From assembly GCF_013409045.1 (NCBI RefSeq), contig NZ_JACCBT010000001.1:2480001-2544000 (forward strand): a stretch of 64,000 nt of DNA, read 5' to 3'. The notes beneath the pieces are model-generated. The model had not been told where the DNA came from, searched no databases, and worked only from the letters and a program-made list of their open reading frames with translations. A program made the position numbers and the translations under genes. Below are positions 8,400-18,808 of this stretch, one piece after another (positions within the stretch are counted from its first letter, which is position 1; the number at the start of each line of letters is the position of its first letter). This DNA comes from Actinomadura citrea. GTDB lineage: Bacteria; Actinomycetota; Actinomycetes; Streptosporangiales; Streptosporangiaceae.

Positions 8400-8612
8400 T
8401 CAGGCGGGCGGAGCGGGCAGCGGGAAGGTCGACAGCGTCACCACCGAGACCCGGTCGCCGTCCAGTGCGAGGTTCACCCGCTGGCCGAAGCGCAGCAGCC
8501 GCAGGCCGCCCGCCGCGAACGCCTCGGCGTCGAAGGGCAACTCCGTCCCGTCGTCGAGGAGCACGCTCCCTGAGCGGGTCTGCGCGTCGAACGCCTTCAC
8601 CGTCCCCTGCAT
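8400..8612 (-). CDS. Small cold-shock-domain-like protein
   Basis: A 70-residue protein starting MQGTVKAFDAQTRSGSVLLDDG, which resembles the first beta strands of a cold-shock domain (G-V-K-F-x-G-G-V pattern), although the RNP1/RNP2 aromatic residues are not preserved. Its ATG is 11 nt after the fbiD stop, so the two genes are probably one transcript. A gene of this kind beside fbiD is usual in Streptomyces-like genomes. A role in nucleic-acid binding is only suggested. Confidence 0.7.
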   Translation of the reverse strand: MQGTVKAFDAQTRSGSVLLDDGTELPFDAEAFAAGGLRLLRFGQRVNLALDGDRVSVVTLSTFPLPAPPA

Positions 8613-8622
8613 GCCCCAGACT

Positions 8623-9300
8623 CTAGGCCAACGAGGGCAGCCGGGACGCGACGGCGGTGGTGCGGGGGCCGGCGCCCAGGGCGAGTGCCGCGCGGAGATC
8701 GTCCGGGGTGTCGACGTCGCGGCGTACGCTGTCAGTGCCGGGCAGGAGGATCTCCCGGGCGCCGCGGGCGCGGTGGGCCGTCCGCGAGCCGCCGCCGAAC
8801 GCGGGGGAGAACGGGACGCCCGGACGGGCCGTGTACAGCGTCGTGCCGACGCCGGCCGCGTCCGGCACGAACGCCTCGGGCGCGGCGCCGGCGGCGTCCA
8901 GGACGCGCGCAAGTTCAAGTGGTCGCAAAGCGGGCAAATCAGCCGAAAGCGCGCCGACGCCGGCGTCGGCGGCCAGCTCGCGGCCGCGGCGGGCGCCGTA
9001 GACCAGGGCCGGGTTGAGGCCGGCGTCCGGGGCGTCCGGAACGATCCGGGCGCCGAGGGCGGCGAGCTCGGCCGCCGGAAGGGGATCGTCGGTGACTACG
9101 ATCACGTCGCGGACCCGGTCGCAGCGCAGCGCGGCGGCGACCGTGTCGGCCGCGACCGCGAGCGCGAGGGCCTCCCGGTGCGGCCCGGCCGCCGCCGACA
9201 TGCGGGTCTTGGCCCTGGCGAGGACCTTCACGGGGACGACGAGGGACCACCGGAGCGGCGGCGTTCCGTGCGTTTGCGCGGAGGGGGCTGGTGTAGACAT
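8623..9300 (-). CDS. fbiD: Phosphoenolpyruvate/2-phospho-L-lactate guanylyltransferase
   Basis: A 225-residue CofC/FbiD nucleotidyltransferase of coenzyme F420 synthesis. In actinobacteria it joins GTP to phosphoenolpyruvate, making the precursor that FbiA transfers to Fo. Features: WSLVVPVKVLARAKTR at the N terminus (nucleotide-binding loop), VTDDP near residue 70, and a GALSADLPAL metal-binding segment near residue 116. It confirms that the host makes F420. The following CSD-like gene is probably co-transcribed. Confidence 0.92.
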   Translation of the reverse strand: MSTPAPSAQTHGTPPLRWSLVVPVKVLARAKTRMSAAAGPHREALALAVAADTVAAALRCDRVRDVIVVTDDPLPAAELAALGARIVPDAPDAGLNPALVYGARRGRELAADAGVGALSADLPALRPLELARVLDAAGAAPEAFVPDAAGVGTTLYTARPGVPFSPAFGGGSRTAHRARGAREILLPGTDSVRRDVDTPDDLRAALALGAGPRTTAVASRLPSLA

Positions 9301-9384
9301 GGCAACTCGACACTATGCGCACGCAACCGCGACACTTGAGGACACCCCAGGTTCACCTGTGGGACGGATCGAGGGAGGGGCGAG

Positions 9385-10395
9385 ATGAGCGGAGCGAAGA
9401 AGGGGGTCGCCCCCTCGCAGGAGGGACCCCCGGGCCACCGCCACTCGCCGGGATGGCGCACGCTCACGATCATCATCCTGAGACCGCTGCTGTTCGGGCT
9501 GCTCAGGCGCGACTGGCGCGGCCGGGGCAACGTCCCGAGGAAGGGCGGCGTCATCATCGCCGCCAACCACATCTCCGAAGCCGACCCCCTCGCCCTCGCC
9601 CACTTCGTCTACGAGTCGGGCCGCTACCCCGTCTACCTGGCCAAGTCCACGCTGTTCGACGTGAGGTTCCTCAGGGCGGTGCTGCGCGGCACGGGCCAGA
9701 TCCCGGTCTACCGCGACAGCGCCGACGCCTCCCTCGCCCTCAGGGACGCCGAGAAGGCCCTGCTGGACGGTGAGTGCCTGATGTTCTACCCGGAGGGCAG
9801 CTGCACCCGCGACCCCGAGCTGTGGCCGATGACGGGGCAGACCGGCGCCGCACGGATGGCGCTGAAGACCGGGGCCAAGGTCGTCCCGGTCGCGAGCTGG
9901 GGCGCGCACGAGCTGATGCCGTACAAGAAGGGCGAGCAGAAGGGCCTCGCGGGCAGCCTGAAGAAGGGCGTCCACCCGCTGCCGCGCAAGAAGATGAGGG
10001 TGATCGCCGGCCCGCCGGTGGACCTGTCGCGGTATGCCGGGCTCCCGCTGGACCGCGACACCCTGCGCGCCGCCACCGACGACATCATGGCCGCGATCAC
10101 CGGCCTGCTCGGCGAGCTGCGCGGCGAGGAGCCCCCGGCCGAGCCCTTCGACCACCACAAGGTCCTGGAGGAGCGCCGCCGCGCCGCCGCGGCGGAGGCG
10201 GCCGAACCGGCCGCGGGCGCGGTGACGGACGTAGCCGCGGAGGCGGTGGCCGACACGGCCGCGGAGGCGGTGGCCGACACGGCCGCGGGCGCGGTGGCCG
10301 ACACGGCGAGAGGCGCGGTTCCCGAGCAGGCGGGGCCGGCCGGGCCGGAGTCCGCCGGGCGGCGCGAGGCCGAGCCGAAGGCGGCCGACTCGTGA
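9385..10395 (+). CDS. plsC: 1-acyl-sn-glycerol-3-phosphate acyltransferase family protein
   Basis: A 336-residue membrane-associated acyltransferase that adds a second acyl chain to lysophosphatidic acid. NHISEAD (residues 61-67) is the catalytic NHX4D motif, and FYPEGSCTR near 133 is the phosphate-binding motif. A hydrophobic stretch at about 27-39 may anchor it. Residues beyond about 245 form an Ala/Glu-rich tail containing a threefold 8-residue repeat. Its TGA overlaps the gpsA GTG, coupling acyltransferase and glycerol-3-phosphate supply. Confidence 0.92.
   Translation: MSGAKKGVAPSQEGPPGHRHSPGWRTLTIIILRPLLFGLLRRDWRGRGNVPRKGGVIIAANHISEADPLALAHFVYESGRYPVYLAKSTLFDVRFLRAVLRGTGQIPVYRDSADASLALRDAEKALLDGECLMFYPEGSCTRDPELWPMTGQTGAARMALKTGAKVVPVASWGAHELMPYKKGEQKGLAGSLKKGVHPLPRKKMRVIAGPPVDLSRYAGLPLDRDTLRAATDDIMAAITGLLGELRGEEPPAEPFDHHKVLEERRRAAAAEAAEPAAGAVTDVAAEAVADTAAEAVADTAAGAVADTARGAVPEQAGPAGPESAGRREAEPKAADS
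10237..10308 (+). repeat. Three 24-bp tandem repeats in the plsC tail
   Basis: The unit GCGGAGGCGGTGGCCGACAC plus 4 nt is repeated three times with minor changes, giving an AEAVADTA-type octapeptide array. This is in-frame slippage expansion in a disordered tail. Confidence 0.75.
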
Positions 10396-11402
10396 CCTTC
10401 CGTACCGCGGTGATGGGCTCCGGGTCCTGGGGCACCACGTTCGCGATGATGCTGCACGACGCCGGCGGCGAGGTCACCCTGTGGGGGCGCCGCCCGGAGG
10501 TGGTCGAGGGCATCAACGAACGGCACGAGAACACCGACTACCTGCCGGGCGTCCCGCTCCCCGAGACCGTCCGCGCGACCCTGGACCCGGCGGAGGCCCT
10601 GCGGGGCGCCGACTTCGTGGCGCTCGCCGTCCCGGCGCAGACGCTGCGGCACAACCTCGGCGGCTGGGTCCCGCTGCTGCCGCGCGAGGCCGTCCTGGTC
10701 AGCCTGATGAAGGGCGTCGAGCTCGGCACCACCCGCCGGATGTCGGAGGTGGTGCGCGAGGTCGCCGACGTCCCCGAGGAGCGGGTCGCGGTGTTCAGCG
10801 GGCCGAACGTGGCACGCGAGATCGCCACCGGCGAGCCCAGCGCCGCCGTCGCCGCGTGCGTGGACGAGGACGCCGCGCGCGGCCTGCAGGCCGCCACCAT
10901 GACGTCCTACTTCCGCGTCTACACCTCCACGGACGTGATCGGCGTCGAGCTGGGCGGCGCGGTGAAGAACGTCGTCGCCCTGTGCGTCGGGATGTCGGTC
11001 GGGCTCGGGTTCGGCTCCAACACCCAGGCGCTGCTGATGACCCGCGGGCTGGCCGAGATCGCCCGGCTGGGCGCTGCCCTCGGCGCCGACGAGCACACCT
11101 TCGCGGGTCTCGCCGGGATGGGCGACCTCGTCGCCTCGTGCGTCTCGCCGCTCGCGCGCAACCGGACGTTCGGCGAGAACCTCGGCCGCGGCATGACGCT
11201 GGACGAGGTCATCGCCGTCACGAAGCAGACCGCGGAGGGCGTGAAGTCGGCCGAGGCGGTGCTGGAGCTGGCGCGCAAGCACAACGTGGAGATGCCGATC
11301 ACCGAGGCCGTCACCGCCGTGCTGCACCGCGGCATACCGATCAAGGAGGCGGCGATCTCGCTGATTTCGCGGTCTCCCAAGCCCGAGCGGTACGGGGTGT
11401 GA
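10392..11402 (+). CDS. gpsA: Glycerol-3-phosphate dehydrogenase [NAD(P)+]
   Basis: A 336-residue enzyme reducing dihydroxyacetone phosphate to sn-glycerol-3-phosphate for phospholipids. It has the N-terminal Rossmann motif VMGSGSWGTTFA, the SGPNVAREIATGEPSA substrate-binding region, and GGAVKNVVAL with the catalytic lysine (near 195). The C-terminal domain is complete. The GTG start overlaps the plsC stop by 4 nt, giving a plsC-gpsA operon; ddl follows after 71 bp. Confidence 0.96.
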   Translation: MTFRTAVMGSGSWGTTFAMMLHDAGGEVTLWGRRPEVVEGINERHENTDYLPGVPLPETVRATLDPAEALRGADFVALAVPAQTLRHNLGGWVPLLPREAVLVSLMKGVELGTTRRMSEVVREVADVPEERVAVFSGPNVAREIATGEPSAAVAACVDEDAARGLQAATMTSYFRVYTSTDVIGVELGGAVKNVVALCVGMSVGLGFGSNTQALLMTRGLAEIARLGAALGADEHTFAGLAGMGDLVASCVSPLARNRTFGENLGRGMTLDEVIAVTKQTAEGVKSAEAVLELARKHNVEMPITEAVTAVLHRGIPIKEAAISLISRSPKPERYGV

Positions 11403-11473
11403 CGGAATGACCGCGCACCGCGCCCGGTTCGCTCGTGGCCGACCCGTGCTGATCACCGGTAGGGTCGGGCGTC

Positions 11474-12598
11474 ATGTCCCAGGTTTCTAGGATCCGCGTG
11501 GCGGTGGTCTTCGGCGGGCGCAGCTCCGAGCACGCGATCTCCTGCGTCACCGCGGGAGCCGTCATGGCCGCCATCGACCGGGACCGGTACGAGGTCGTGC
11601 CGATCGGCATCGCCCGCGACGGGCGCTGGGTGCTCCCGCCCGCGGACCTGAGCCTGGCGATCGACGGCGGGCGGCTCCCGGAGGTGACCGGGGAGGGCGG
11701 CGTGCTCGCGCTGCCGTTCGACCCCGACGCCCGCGGCCTGATGGTGGTCCGGCCGGGCGAGGTGCCCGCGACCCTCGGCGACGTCGACGTGGTCCTGCCG
11801 CTGCTGCACGGCCCCTACGGCGAGGACGGCACGATCCAGGGCCTGCTCGACCTGGCCGGCATCCGCTACGTCGGCGCCGGCGTGCTGGCCAGCGCGGTCG
11901 GCATGGACAAGGGGTTCATGAAGCTCGTCTGGCAGGCGCGCGGCCTGCCCGTCGGCCCGTACGTGCTGGTCGGCGACCGGGAGTGGCGGCGCGAGCGCAA
12001 GCGGAAGCTCGACGAGATCATCAGGGAGCTCGGCCTCGCCGACGGCACGCCGGTGTTCGTCAAGCCGGCCCGCGCCGGGTCGAGCATGGGCATCACCCGC
12101 GTCACCGACGAGTCCGACCTGGAGGCCGCGGTCGAGACGGCCCGCGAGCACGACCCGAAGGTCATCGTGGAGGCCAACGTCGAGGGCCGCGAGATCGAGT
12201 GCGGCGTCCTGCAGGGCGTGGACGACGGCCCCGCCGAGGCCAGCCTGCCCGCCGAGGTGCTGATGGCGGGCGACCACGACTTCTACGACTTCGAGACCAA
12301 GTACCTCGACGGCTCCACCACCATGGCCGTCCCGCCGGACCTGCCCCCCGCGGCGATCGAGGAGGTCCGCCGCGTCGCCGTGCAGGCGTTCGACGCGCTC
12401 GACTGCGAGGGCCTCGCCCGGGTCGACTTCTTCCACACGCCCGACGGCCGCTGGATCCTCAACGAGATCAACACGATGCCGGGCTTCACCCCCGCCTCGG
12501 CGTTCCCGCAGATGTGGGCGGCGACCGGGCTGGACTACCCGGCGCTGGTCGACCGGCTCATCCAGACGGCGCTCCAGCGCTCGACGGGGCTGCGCTAG
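11474..12598 (+). CDS. ddl: D-alanine--D-alanine ligase
   Basis: A 374-residue ATP-grasp ligase making the D-Ala-D-Ala end of peptidoglycan precursors. The N-terminal domain has VVFGGRSSEHAIS and VLPLLHGPYGEDGTIQG. The ATP-grasp part includes FVKPARAGSSMGITRV and the metal-binding region RVDFFHTPDGRWILNEINTM. This matches a normal Ddl rather than a VanA-type D-Ala-D-Lac ligase, as far as reading alone can tell. It converges with and overlaps by 4 nt the beta-propeller gene; conserved synteny is interrupted here. Confidence 0.96.
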   Translation: MSQVSRIRVAVVFGGRSSEHAISCVTAGAVMAAIDRDRYEVVPIGIARDGRWVLPPADLSLAIDGGRLPEVTGEGGVLALPFDPDARGLMVVRPGEVPATLGDVDVVLPLLHGPYGEDGTIQGLLDLAGIRYVGAGVLASAVGMDKGFMKLVWQARGLPVGPYVLVGDREWRRERKRKLDEIIRELGLADGTPVFVKPARAGSSMGITRVTDESDLEAAVETAREHDPKVIVEANVEGREIECGVLQGVDDGPAEASLPAEVLMAGDHDFYDFETKYLDGSTTMAVPPDLPPAAIEEVRRVAVQAFDALDCEGLARVDFFHTPDGRWILNEINTMPGFTPASAFPQMWAATGLDYPALVDRLIQTALQRSTGLR

Positions 12599-14475
12599 CC
12601 GTAGGCGAGCCAGTCGCCGCCCTTGAGGGTGGACGCGTCGACGGCGTGCGCGCCTGCGCCGGAGAACGTCCACAGGGTGTCGCCGATGACGAGCGAGCGG
12701 CTGACGCCGTCGCCGAAGTCCTTGCCCGGGTTCCGGACGGTGCCGAGCCTCGTGACGCTCGTACCGGTGATCTTGAGGGCGAGGGCCTCGGGCCGGCCCC
12801 CGTCCCGAGGCGTCACCGGGACGACCGTGAGGCCGGTCTTCGGCCAGTACAGGAACGCGTGCGGATCGAACTCCGCCTGGGAGGTCGCCCCGGGGAGCTT
12901 GTAGGCGCTCAGCCTGCGGGGCTGGGCGGAGACGTCGAAGAGGGAGACCTGGAGGCCGCTCGTCCGGCCGGAGGAGTCGGCGTCCTGCCCCACGCCGAGC
13001 AGCTTCCCGTCCGCCGTCGGGTGCAGGTAGGCGGAGTAGCCGTTGATCTTGAGTTCGCCGGTGGTCCGGGGACGGCGGGGGTCTTCGAGGTCGACGACGT
13101 ACAGCGGATCGGTCTGCCGGAACGTCACGACGTAGCCGGTGGCGCCGATGAACCGGACGGAGTGGATCCGCTCGCCCTTGCCGAGGCCGTCCAGCCGTCC
13201 GATCTGGTCGAGTCGCGCGCCGTGCTGGGCCAGGACGTACACCGAGCTCTGCGACGCCCGGCTGCCGGGTTCGATCCGGCTGGTCGTCGCGGCCAGCCGC
13301 AGGTTCCCCTCGTGCTCCGACATCGAGTACTGGTTGAGCAGGAAGCCCTTCACCGAGCCGGAGGCCACGTAGCTGGGGCGTCCGTTACCGCGGGTGTCGA
13401 ACTTGTAGATGTCCGTACGCGGCTCGACCGCCTTCTTGCGCGGCCACGCGAACAGCTCCGGGGGACTGCCGGTGACGTACAGGCTCTTCCCGTCGCCGTA
13501 GACGGTCGAGCCGTCGGCGGCCACCGCGACCGGCCGCGGGTCGCCGAGGCCCTTGGCCAGGTCGAACGTGAGCACGGTCAGCATCGAGGAACCCGCGTCC
13601 GAGGACGGGCGGCTGACCTGGTCGCACGGCGTCCGGTACGTCGTCCCGCCTTCCGCCTCGAAGGACGGGAGCCAGGCGTCGAGCGGGGCCTTCGACACGG
13701 CCTCCCGGTTCGCCGCGGTGGCCTTCTTCTCGCCGTCGCCGCCCGGGAAGTAGATGCGCGGCTGGGACCTCACCACCACGCGGACCGTGGAGCCGGTCTG
13801 CCGCGCGTCCAGGTAGTCGGCGCCGGCCGTCATCGTCCCGGCCACCTTCGGCTCGCCGGACAGGTCGACCAAGGTGAGCCGCGTCGTCTGCGTCGACTCG
13901 GGCAGCGGCCGGCCGGGCAGCGGCCGCCCCGGCGCCGGCCCGCCCGGTGCCGGCCCGTCGAAGGGGACGGCTCTGGCCTGCCGCGTCAGCACCAGCACGC
14001 GGTCACCGCTCAACAGCAGTTCCCCGTTGTCGTAGCGGGTGCCGCCCGGCAGTTCCAGCGAGTGCGTCACCTTCCGCGACGCCGGGTCGACGACCCTGAG
14101 CCGTCCCCCGGCGAACGCGACGATCCTGCGGCCGTCGGTCTTCACGAGATCGGGCTCGTCCGCGCCCGGCTCGTGCGAGTTCGTGGTGGAGTGCTCCGGA
14201 GCGGGCGCGGGAGCCCCGGGCACCTTGCCCGCGCTCGGCGCCTTCGCCAGCGCCTCCATGCCGTCGCTGATCACGCCGTTGAGCCCGTAAGGGCCGACCT
14301 TGTCCAGGGTGGCGCGGCGCAGCTCGTCGAGGAGCGCGTCACAGCCGCGATAGGCGACGAGCCGTACCGTCGGCGCTTCGGTGTTCCGGTCGTCGGCCTG
14401 CCCTGACCGGTCGCATCCGGCGATCCCGGCCAGCAGGAGCGTCGTCGCGACCGGGAGAAAGATGCCACCACGCAT
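12595..14475 (-). CDS. Secreted beta-propeller-domain lipoprotein
   Basis: A 626-residue exported lipoprotein. The signal peptide ends in LLAGIAGC with the lipidated Cys21. The body, with many repeated blades (GYVVTFRQTDPLYVVDLEDPRRP and related), matches the actinobacterial family of C-terminal beta-propeller proteins distantly related to WD40 (COG4880-type). A low-complexity Pro/Gly stretch lies near residue 180. Such proteins sit outside the membrane; their ligand is unknown. It starts the 14.5-kb accessory block. Confidence 0.8.
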   Translation of the reverse strand: MRGGIFLPVATTLLLAGIAGCDRSGQADDRNTEAPTVRLVAYRGCDALLDELRRATLDKVGPYGLNGVISDGMEALAKAPSAGKVPGAPAPAPEHSTTNSHEPGADEPDLVKTDGRRIVAFAGGRLRVVDPASRKVTHSLELPGGTRYDNGELLLSGDRVLVLTRQARAVPFDGPAPGGPAPGRPLPGRPLPESTQTTRLTLVDLSGEPKVAGTMTAGADYLDARQTGSTVRVVVRSQPRIYFPGGDGEKKATAANREAVSKAPLDAWLPSFEAEGGTTYRTPCDQVSRPSSDAGSSMLTVLTFDLAKGLGDPRPVAVAADGSTVYGDGKSLYVTGSPPELFAWPRKKAVEPRTDIYKFDTRGNGRPSYVASGSVKGFLLNQYSMSEHEGNLRLAATTSRIEPGSRASQSSVYVLAQHGARLDQIGRLDGLGKGERIHSVRFIGATGYVVTFRQTDPLYVVDLEDPRRPRTTGELKINGYSAYLHPTADGKLLGVGQDADSSGRTSGLQVSLFDVSAQPRRLSAYKLPGATSQAEFDPHAFLYWPKTGLTVVPVTPRDGGRPEALALKITGTSVTRLGTVRNPGKDFGDGVSRSLVIGDTLWTFSGAGAHAVDASTLKGGDWLAYG

Positions 14476-14634
14476 GGACCTTGGACGCTCGCGTCCGCGG
14501 CCCGGTTCCCCTGGGTGGGGGATTATCCGGTGAAGGTCGTCTTACGCGAGCGTCAGCACGCCGAAACCGTCCGGTAACAGCAGCTGGGCACGATCGGAGC
14601 ATCGCCTGATCCCTGCCGGAAGGAGCTCTGCCCG

Positions 14635-15207
14635 ATGCCCTCACCAGCCGTGTTCGACCTCGACGACCCCGGGATGCGGGACGTCCTCGGACACTCCCAC
14701 TGGCACCCCGACATCCCGGGAGTGGCGGAGGTCATCACGGGCGGGTCCGTCCGGATGGAGAGTCCCGGCCGGGAACCCGGTGGCGGGATCCTGCTGTGCG
14801 GTCCGCTCGTCGTCGTCGGAGCGGAGCCCGGCGACGTGATCGTGGTGGACGTGCTCGCCGTCGGGCGCCCCGGAGGCGGGCACGACGCCGGCGGCCACCC
14901 CGGGATCATCGGCTGCGCGCCGCCCGACCCCGTGGCCGTGCCCGGCGAAGCGCGCGGCCGCGACGTGGGCGGATGCCTCATCGCACCGCTCACCGCCGGC
15001 TCCCGCCTCCTGCTGCCGGTGCACGTGCGGGGCGCGAAGCTGTCGGTGGGCGATCTGCACTTCCCGCGGAGAGGCGCCTACGACTGCGGCGAGCCCGGCG
15101 TGTCCGGCTGGATCGACCTGCGCGTCAGCCTCACCCGGCGGGGCGTCGAACGGTTCCGCGTGACCGGGCCGATGCTGATGCCCGACCCGTCCCCGCGCCT
15201 GCTCTAA
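14635..15207 (+). CDS. Compact acetamidase/formamidase-like protein
   Basis: A 190-residue protein that keeps pieces of the FmdA/AmdA amidase family (normally 300-400 residues): HWHPDIPGV near residue 22, GPLVVVGAEPGDVIVVDVL near 56, HPGIIG near 88, and a GDLHF...GWIDLRVSL...FRVTGPMLMP end. The usual GDxHFSQGDGE.. segment is altered to GDLHFPRRGAYDCGE, and about 120-150 middle residues are missing, so normal amidase activity is doubtful. AAGGAG precedes the ATG, and the frame is intact. It may be a reduced family member with a changed role or a decaying gene. Confidence 0.6.
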   Translation: MPSPAVFDLDDPGMRDVLGHSHWHPDIPGVAEVITGGSVRMESPGREPGGGILLCGPLVVVGAEPGDVIVVDVLAVGRPGGGHDAGGHPGIIGCAPPDPVAVPGEARGRDVGGCLIAPLTAGSRLLLPVHVRGAKLSVGDLHFPRRGAYDCGEPGVSGWIDLRVSLTRRGVERFRVTGPMLMPDPSPRLL

Positions 15208-15740
15208 CCGTCCCGCCGCGCGCGCTTCTCATGCCTGGCGATCAGCGTGTCGATCTGGACGCTCAACTTCGACCCGAGCGGCCAGCCGATGTAATGGGTG
15301 AGGAAGACGCCGATCTCGCGCAGCTCGTCCGGGGACAGCTCCCCGTTGGCCAGCGCCGCCGGGATCTGGATGTCGAGGACGTCGTTCAGCCCCTGACCGG
15401 CGAGGACCCCGACGAGCAGCAGCCGCCGGTCGCGCATGCTCAGCCCGGGCCGCGTCCAGATCTCGCCGAAGAGGTGCTCGACGGTGATCCCGAAGAAGTC
15501 GCCGGGCCCGTCCGACACCTCCCAGCCGTAGACCCGGCGCATCATCTCCAACCCACGCTCACGCCGCCCCTCGACCGGCCGATCCGCCGGAGGAGGACCT
15601 CCCACACCCTCCGGTTCGCTTCGCTCAGGCGTGTGGTTTGTGGGGGGAGGACCTCCCACACCCCCCGGTTCGCTTCGCTCAGGCGTGTTCTCTGTGGGGG
15701 GACGACCCCCCACACCCCCCGGTTCGCTTCGCTCAGTCAT
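15204..15740 (-). CDS. Carboxymuconolactone decarboxylase-family protein with N-terminal repeat insertion
   Basis: A 178-residue protein. The CMD/AhpD-like core starts at about residue 60 and includes the MRDRRLLLVGVLAGQG and NGELSPDELREIGVFLTHYIGWP segments. Rv0771 of the matching M. tuberculosis locus has the same annotation. Residues 1-55 are three in-frame copies of an 18-residue Pro/Gly unit encoded by a 54-bp repeat. The ATG overlaps the stop of the upstream HIBADH gene by 8 nt, so it is the last gene of the ALDH operon. The true ancestral start may have been the Met at about residue 65. The redox-active Cys pair of AhpD is absent. Confidence 0.75.
   Translation of the reverse strand: MTERSEPGGVGGRPPTENTPERSEPGGVGGPPPTNHTPERSEPEGVGGPPPADRPVEGRRERGLEMMRRVYGWEVSDGPGDFFGITVEHLFGEIWTRPGLSMRDRRLLLVGVLAGQGLNDVLDIQIPAALANGELSPDELREIGVFLTHYIGWPLGSKLSVQIDTLIARHEKRARRDG
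15591..15736. repeat. Three 54-bp tandem repeats, palindromic core, in frame in the CMD gene
   Basis: GGTTCGCTTCGCTCA recurs at 15613, 15667 and 15721 (period exactly 54 bp, 18 codons). Each copy is preceded by a C/G-run hairpin such as TGGGGGGACGACCCCCCA. The unit is read in frame as variants of ERSEPGGVGGxPP. A related copy lies in leuC at 6815-6856. Confidence 0.85.
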
Positions 15741-16620
15741 TGGCTTCTCCCACCAAACCGAGTCCCACCCCGAAACGATCGAGGGCGATCCGGGCGAGCG
15801 GGGCGTCGACCCCCAACTCGTCCGCCAGCTCCAGCGCGAGGGACAGGTCCTTCTCACCGAGGTCCCGCGTGTGCCGCAGGATGTCGTACAGGTCGTCGTC
15901 CGGCGCCAGCGGCGCGGTCGTCGGCCGCAGCATGATCGAGCCCGCGCCGCCGGTGATCGCGTCGGTGTGCCGGACGACGCGCCCGAGCTTGCGCAGCGAC
16001 ACCCCCGCCGCCTCCGCGAGCCGCTGCGCCTCCGCGGCGGCGGTGAACGAGATGAAGTGCAGCATGTTGCGGGCCAGCTTCGTGCGGGTTCCCGCGCCGA
16101 CCGGCCCCATGTGCAGGACGAGGTCCGCCCAGGCGCCGAACGGCTCGCGGCAGCGCTCGAACGCCTCGTCCGTCCCGCCGACCATGACCGCGAGGCTGCC
16201 CGCGCTCGCCCCCATGAACCCGCCGCTCACCGGCGCGTCCACCACCTCGATCCCGTAGCGCCGCGCGTGCGAGGCCAGGTCCTCGGCGGTCCGCGCGCGG
16301 ATCGTCGAGTGGACCGCCAGGACCGTGCCCGGCCGGGCGCTCGCCAGTACCTCCTCGCCCACCTCCATCACCTGGGCGTCGTCCCGGACCATGACCGAGA
16401 CCAGGTCGCAGCGCGCCGCCACCTCGGCGGCGCTCCTCGCGGCCCGCGCCCCCGCCTTCACCAGCGGCGCCATCGCCTCGGCCCGCGCGTCGTACACGGC
16501 CAGCCCCCCACCGGCCAGGTGGGCCGCCATCGGCGCCCCCATCTGCCCGAGCCCGATGAAGCCGACCGCCACGCGTTCACCCGCCGGAGGGACGCGCGCC
16601 TCCCGGTCAGCCCCGCTCAT
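15733..16620 (-). CDS. NAD-binding beta-hydroxyacid (3-hydroxyisobutyrate) dehydrogenase
   Basis: A 295-residue dehydrogenase: VGFIGLGQMGAPMAAHL (Rossmann), VVDAPVSGGFMGA (substrate loop), and KLARNMLHF with the catalytic lysine. It corresponds to Rv0770 of M. tuberculosis. The ATG overlaps the stop of the upstream SDR gene by 4 nt. It is the third gene of the ALDH-SDR-HIBADH-CMD operon, which probably oxidises an aliphatic or sterol-derived alcohol/aldehyde; the substrate is unknown. Confidence 0.9.
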   Translation of the reverse strand: MSGADREARVPPAGERVAVGFIGLGQMGAPMAAHLAGGGLAVYDARAEAMAPLVKAGARAARSAAEVAARCDLVSVMVRDDAQVMEVGEEVLASARPGTVLAVHSTIRARTAEDLASHARRYGIEVVDAPVSGGFMGASAGSLAVMVGGTDEAFERCREPFGAWADLVLHMGPVGAGTRTKLARNMLHFISFTAAAEAQRLAEAAGVSLRKLGRVVRHTDAITGGAGSIMLRPTTAPLAPDDDLYDILRHTRDLGEKDLSLALELADELGVDAPLARIALDRFGVGLGLVGEAND

Positions 16621-17347
16621 GCCCGGAACACCTCGCCGCCGTCGACGTTGACGATCTGGCCGGTGATCCACGCGGCGTCGTCCGACAGCAGGAACAGGCA
16701 GGCGCCCACCAGGTCCTCGGGCGACCCCATCCGCTTGAGCGCCATCTTGTCCCGGACGATCTTCTGCGACATGTTGCCCGGCACGACCGCCCGGTTGGCC
16801 TCGGTGTCGATCGGGCCCGGCGCGATCGCGTTCACGCGGATGTTCATGCTGCCCAGCTCGTGCGCGAGCTGCTGCGTGAGCCCGTTGACGCCCACCTTGG
16901 CCAGCCCGTAGAAGCCCGAGTACTGCCACGCCGCCGTGGACGACTGGTTGACGATGGAACCGCCGCCGCGCGCCTGCATGTGGGGGTAGCAGGCGCGCGC
17001 GCACAGCAGCGCGCCGTCCATGTTCACCGACATGAACTTCTTGTAGTAGTCCCAGTCGACGGTGAAGAGGAAGTCCAGCTTCATCGTCCCGAAGATGGCG
17101 GCGTTGTTGACGAGATGGTCGATCCCGCCGAACCGCTCCACGGCCTCCCCGGCCATGGCGTCCACGGACGCGGGATCGGACACGTCCGTCCGCACGAACA
17201 GGCCCTTGATGTCGTCCGCGACGTCCCGGCCGCGCTCGTCCACGTCCGCGACGACCACGTGGGCCCCCTCGGACGCCAGCGCCCGCGCGTACGCCTCGCC
17301 GATTCCCTGCGCGGCCCCGGTGACGACCGCGACCTTTCCCTCGAACC

Positions 17348-17351
<4 letters not shown>
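16617..17351 (-). CDS. Short-chain dehydrogenase/reductase (Rv0769-like)
   Basis: A 244-residue classical SDR. It has TGAAQGIG cofactor motif near residue 11, NNAA near 85, catalytic Ser in NQSS, and Tyr/Lys in FYGLAKVG. The C terminus ITGQIVNVDGG is canonical. The GTG start overlaps the ALDH stop (GTGA) and its stop overlaps the HIBADH start (ATGA), so the operon is tightly coupled. Acidic residues after the second strand (VADVDERG) point to NAD rather than NADP. Confidence 0.92.

Positions 17352-18799
<1,448 letters not shown>

Positions 18800-18808
<9 letters not shown>

Noticed and set aside
15591..15736. 54-bp repeats as a CRISPR array
   Set aside because: The copies are contiguous, degenerate and in frame with a gene; there are no unique spacers and no cas genes in the window.
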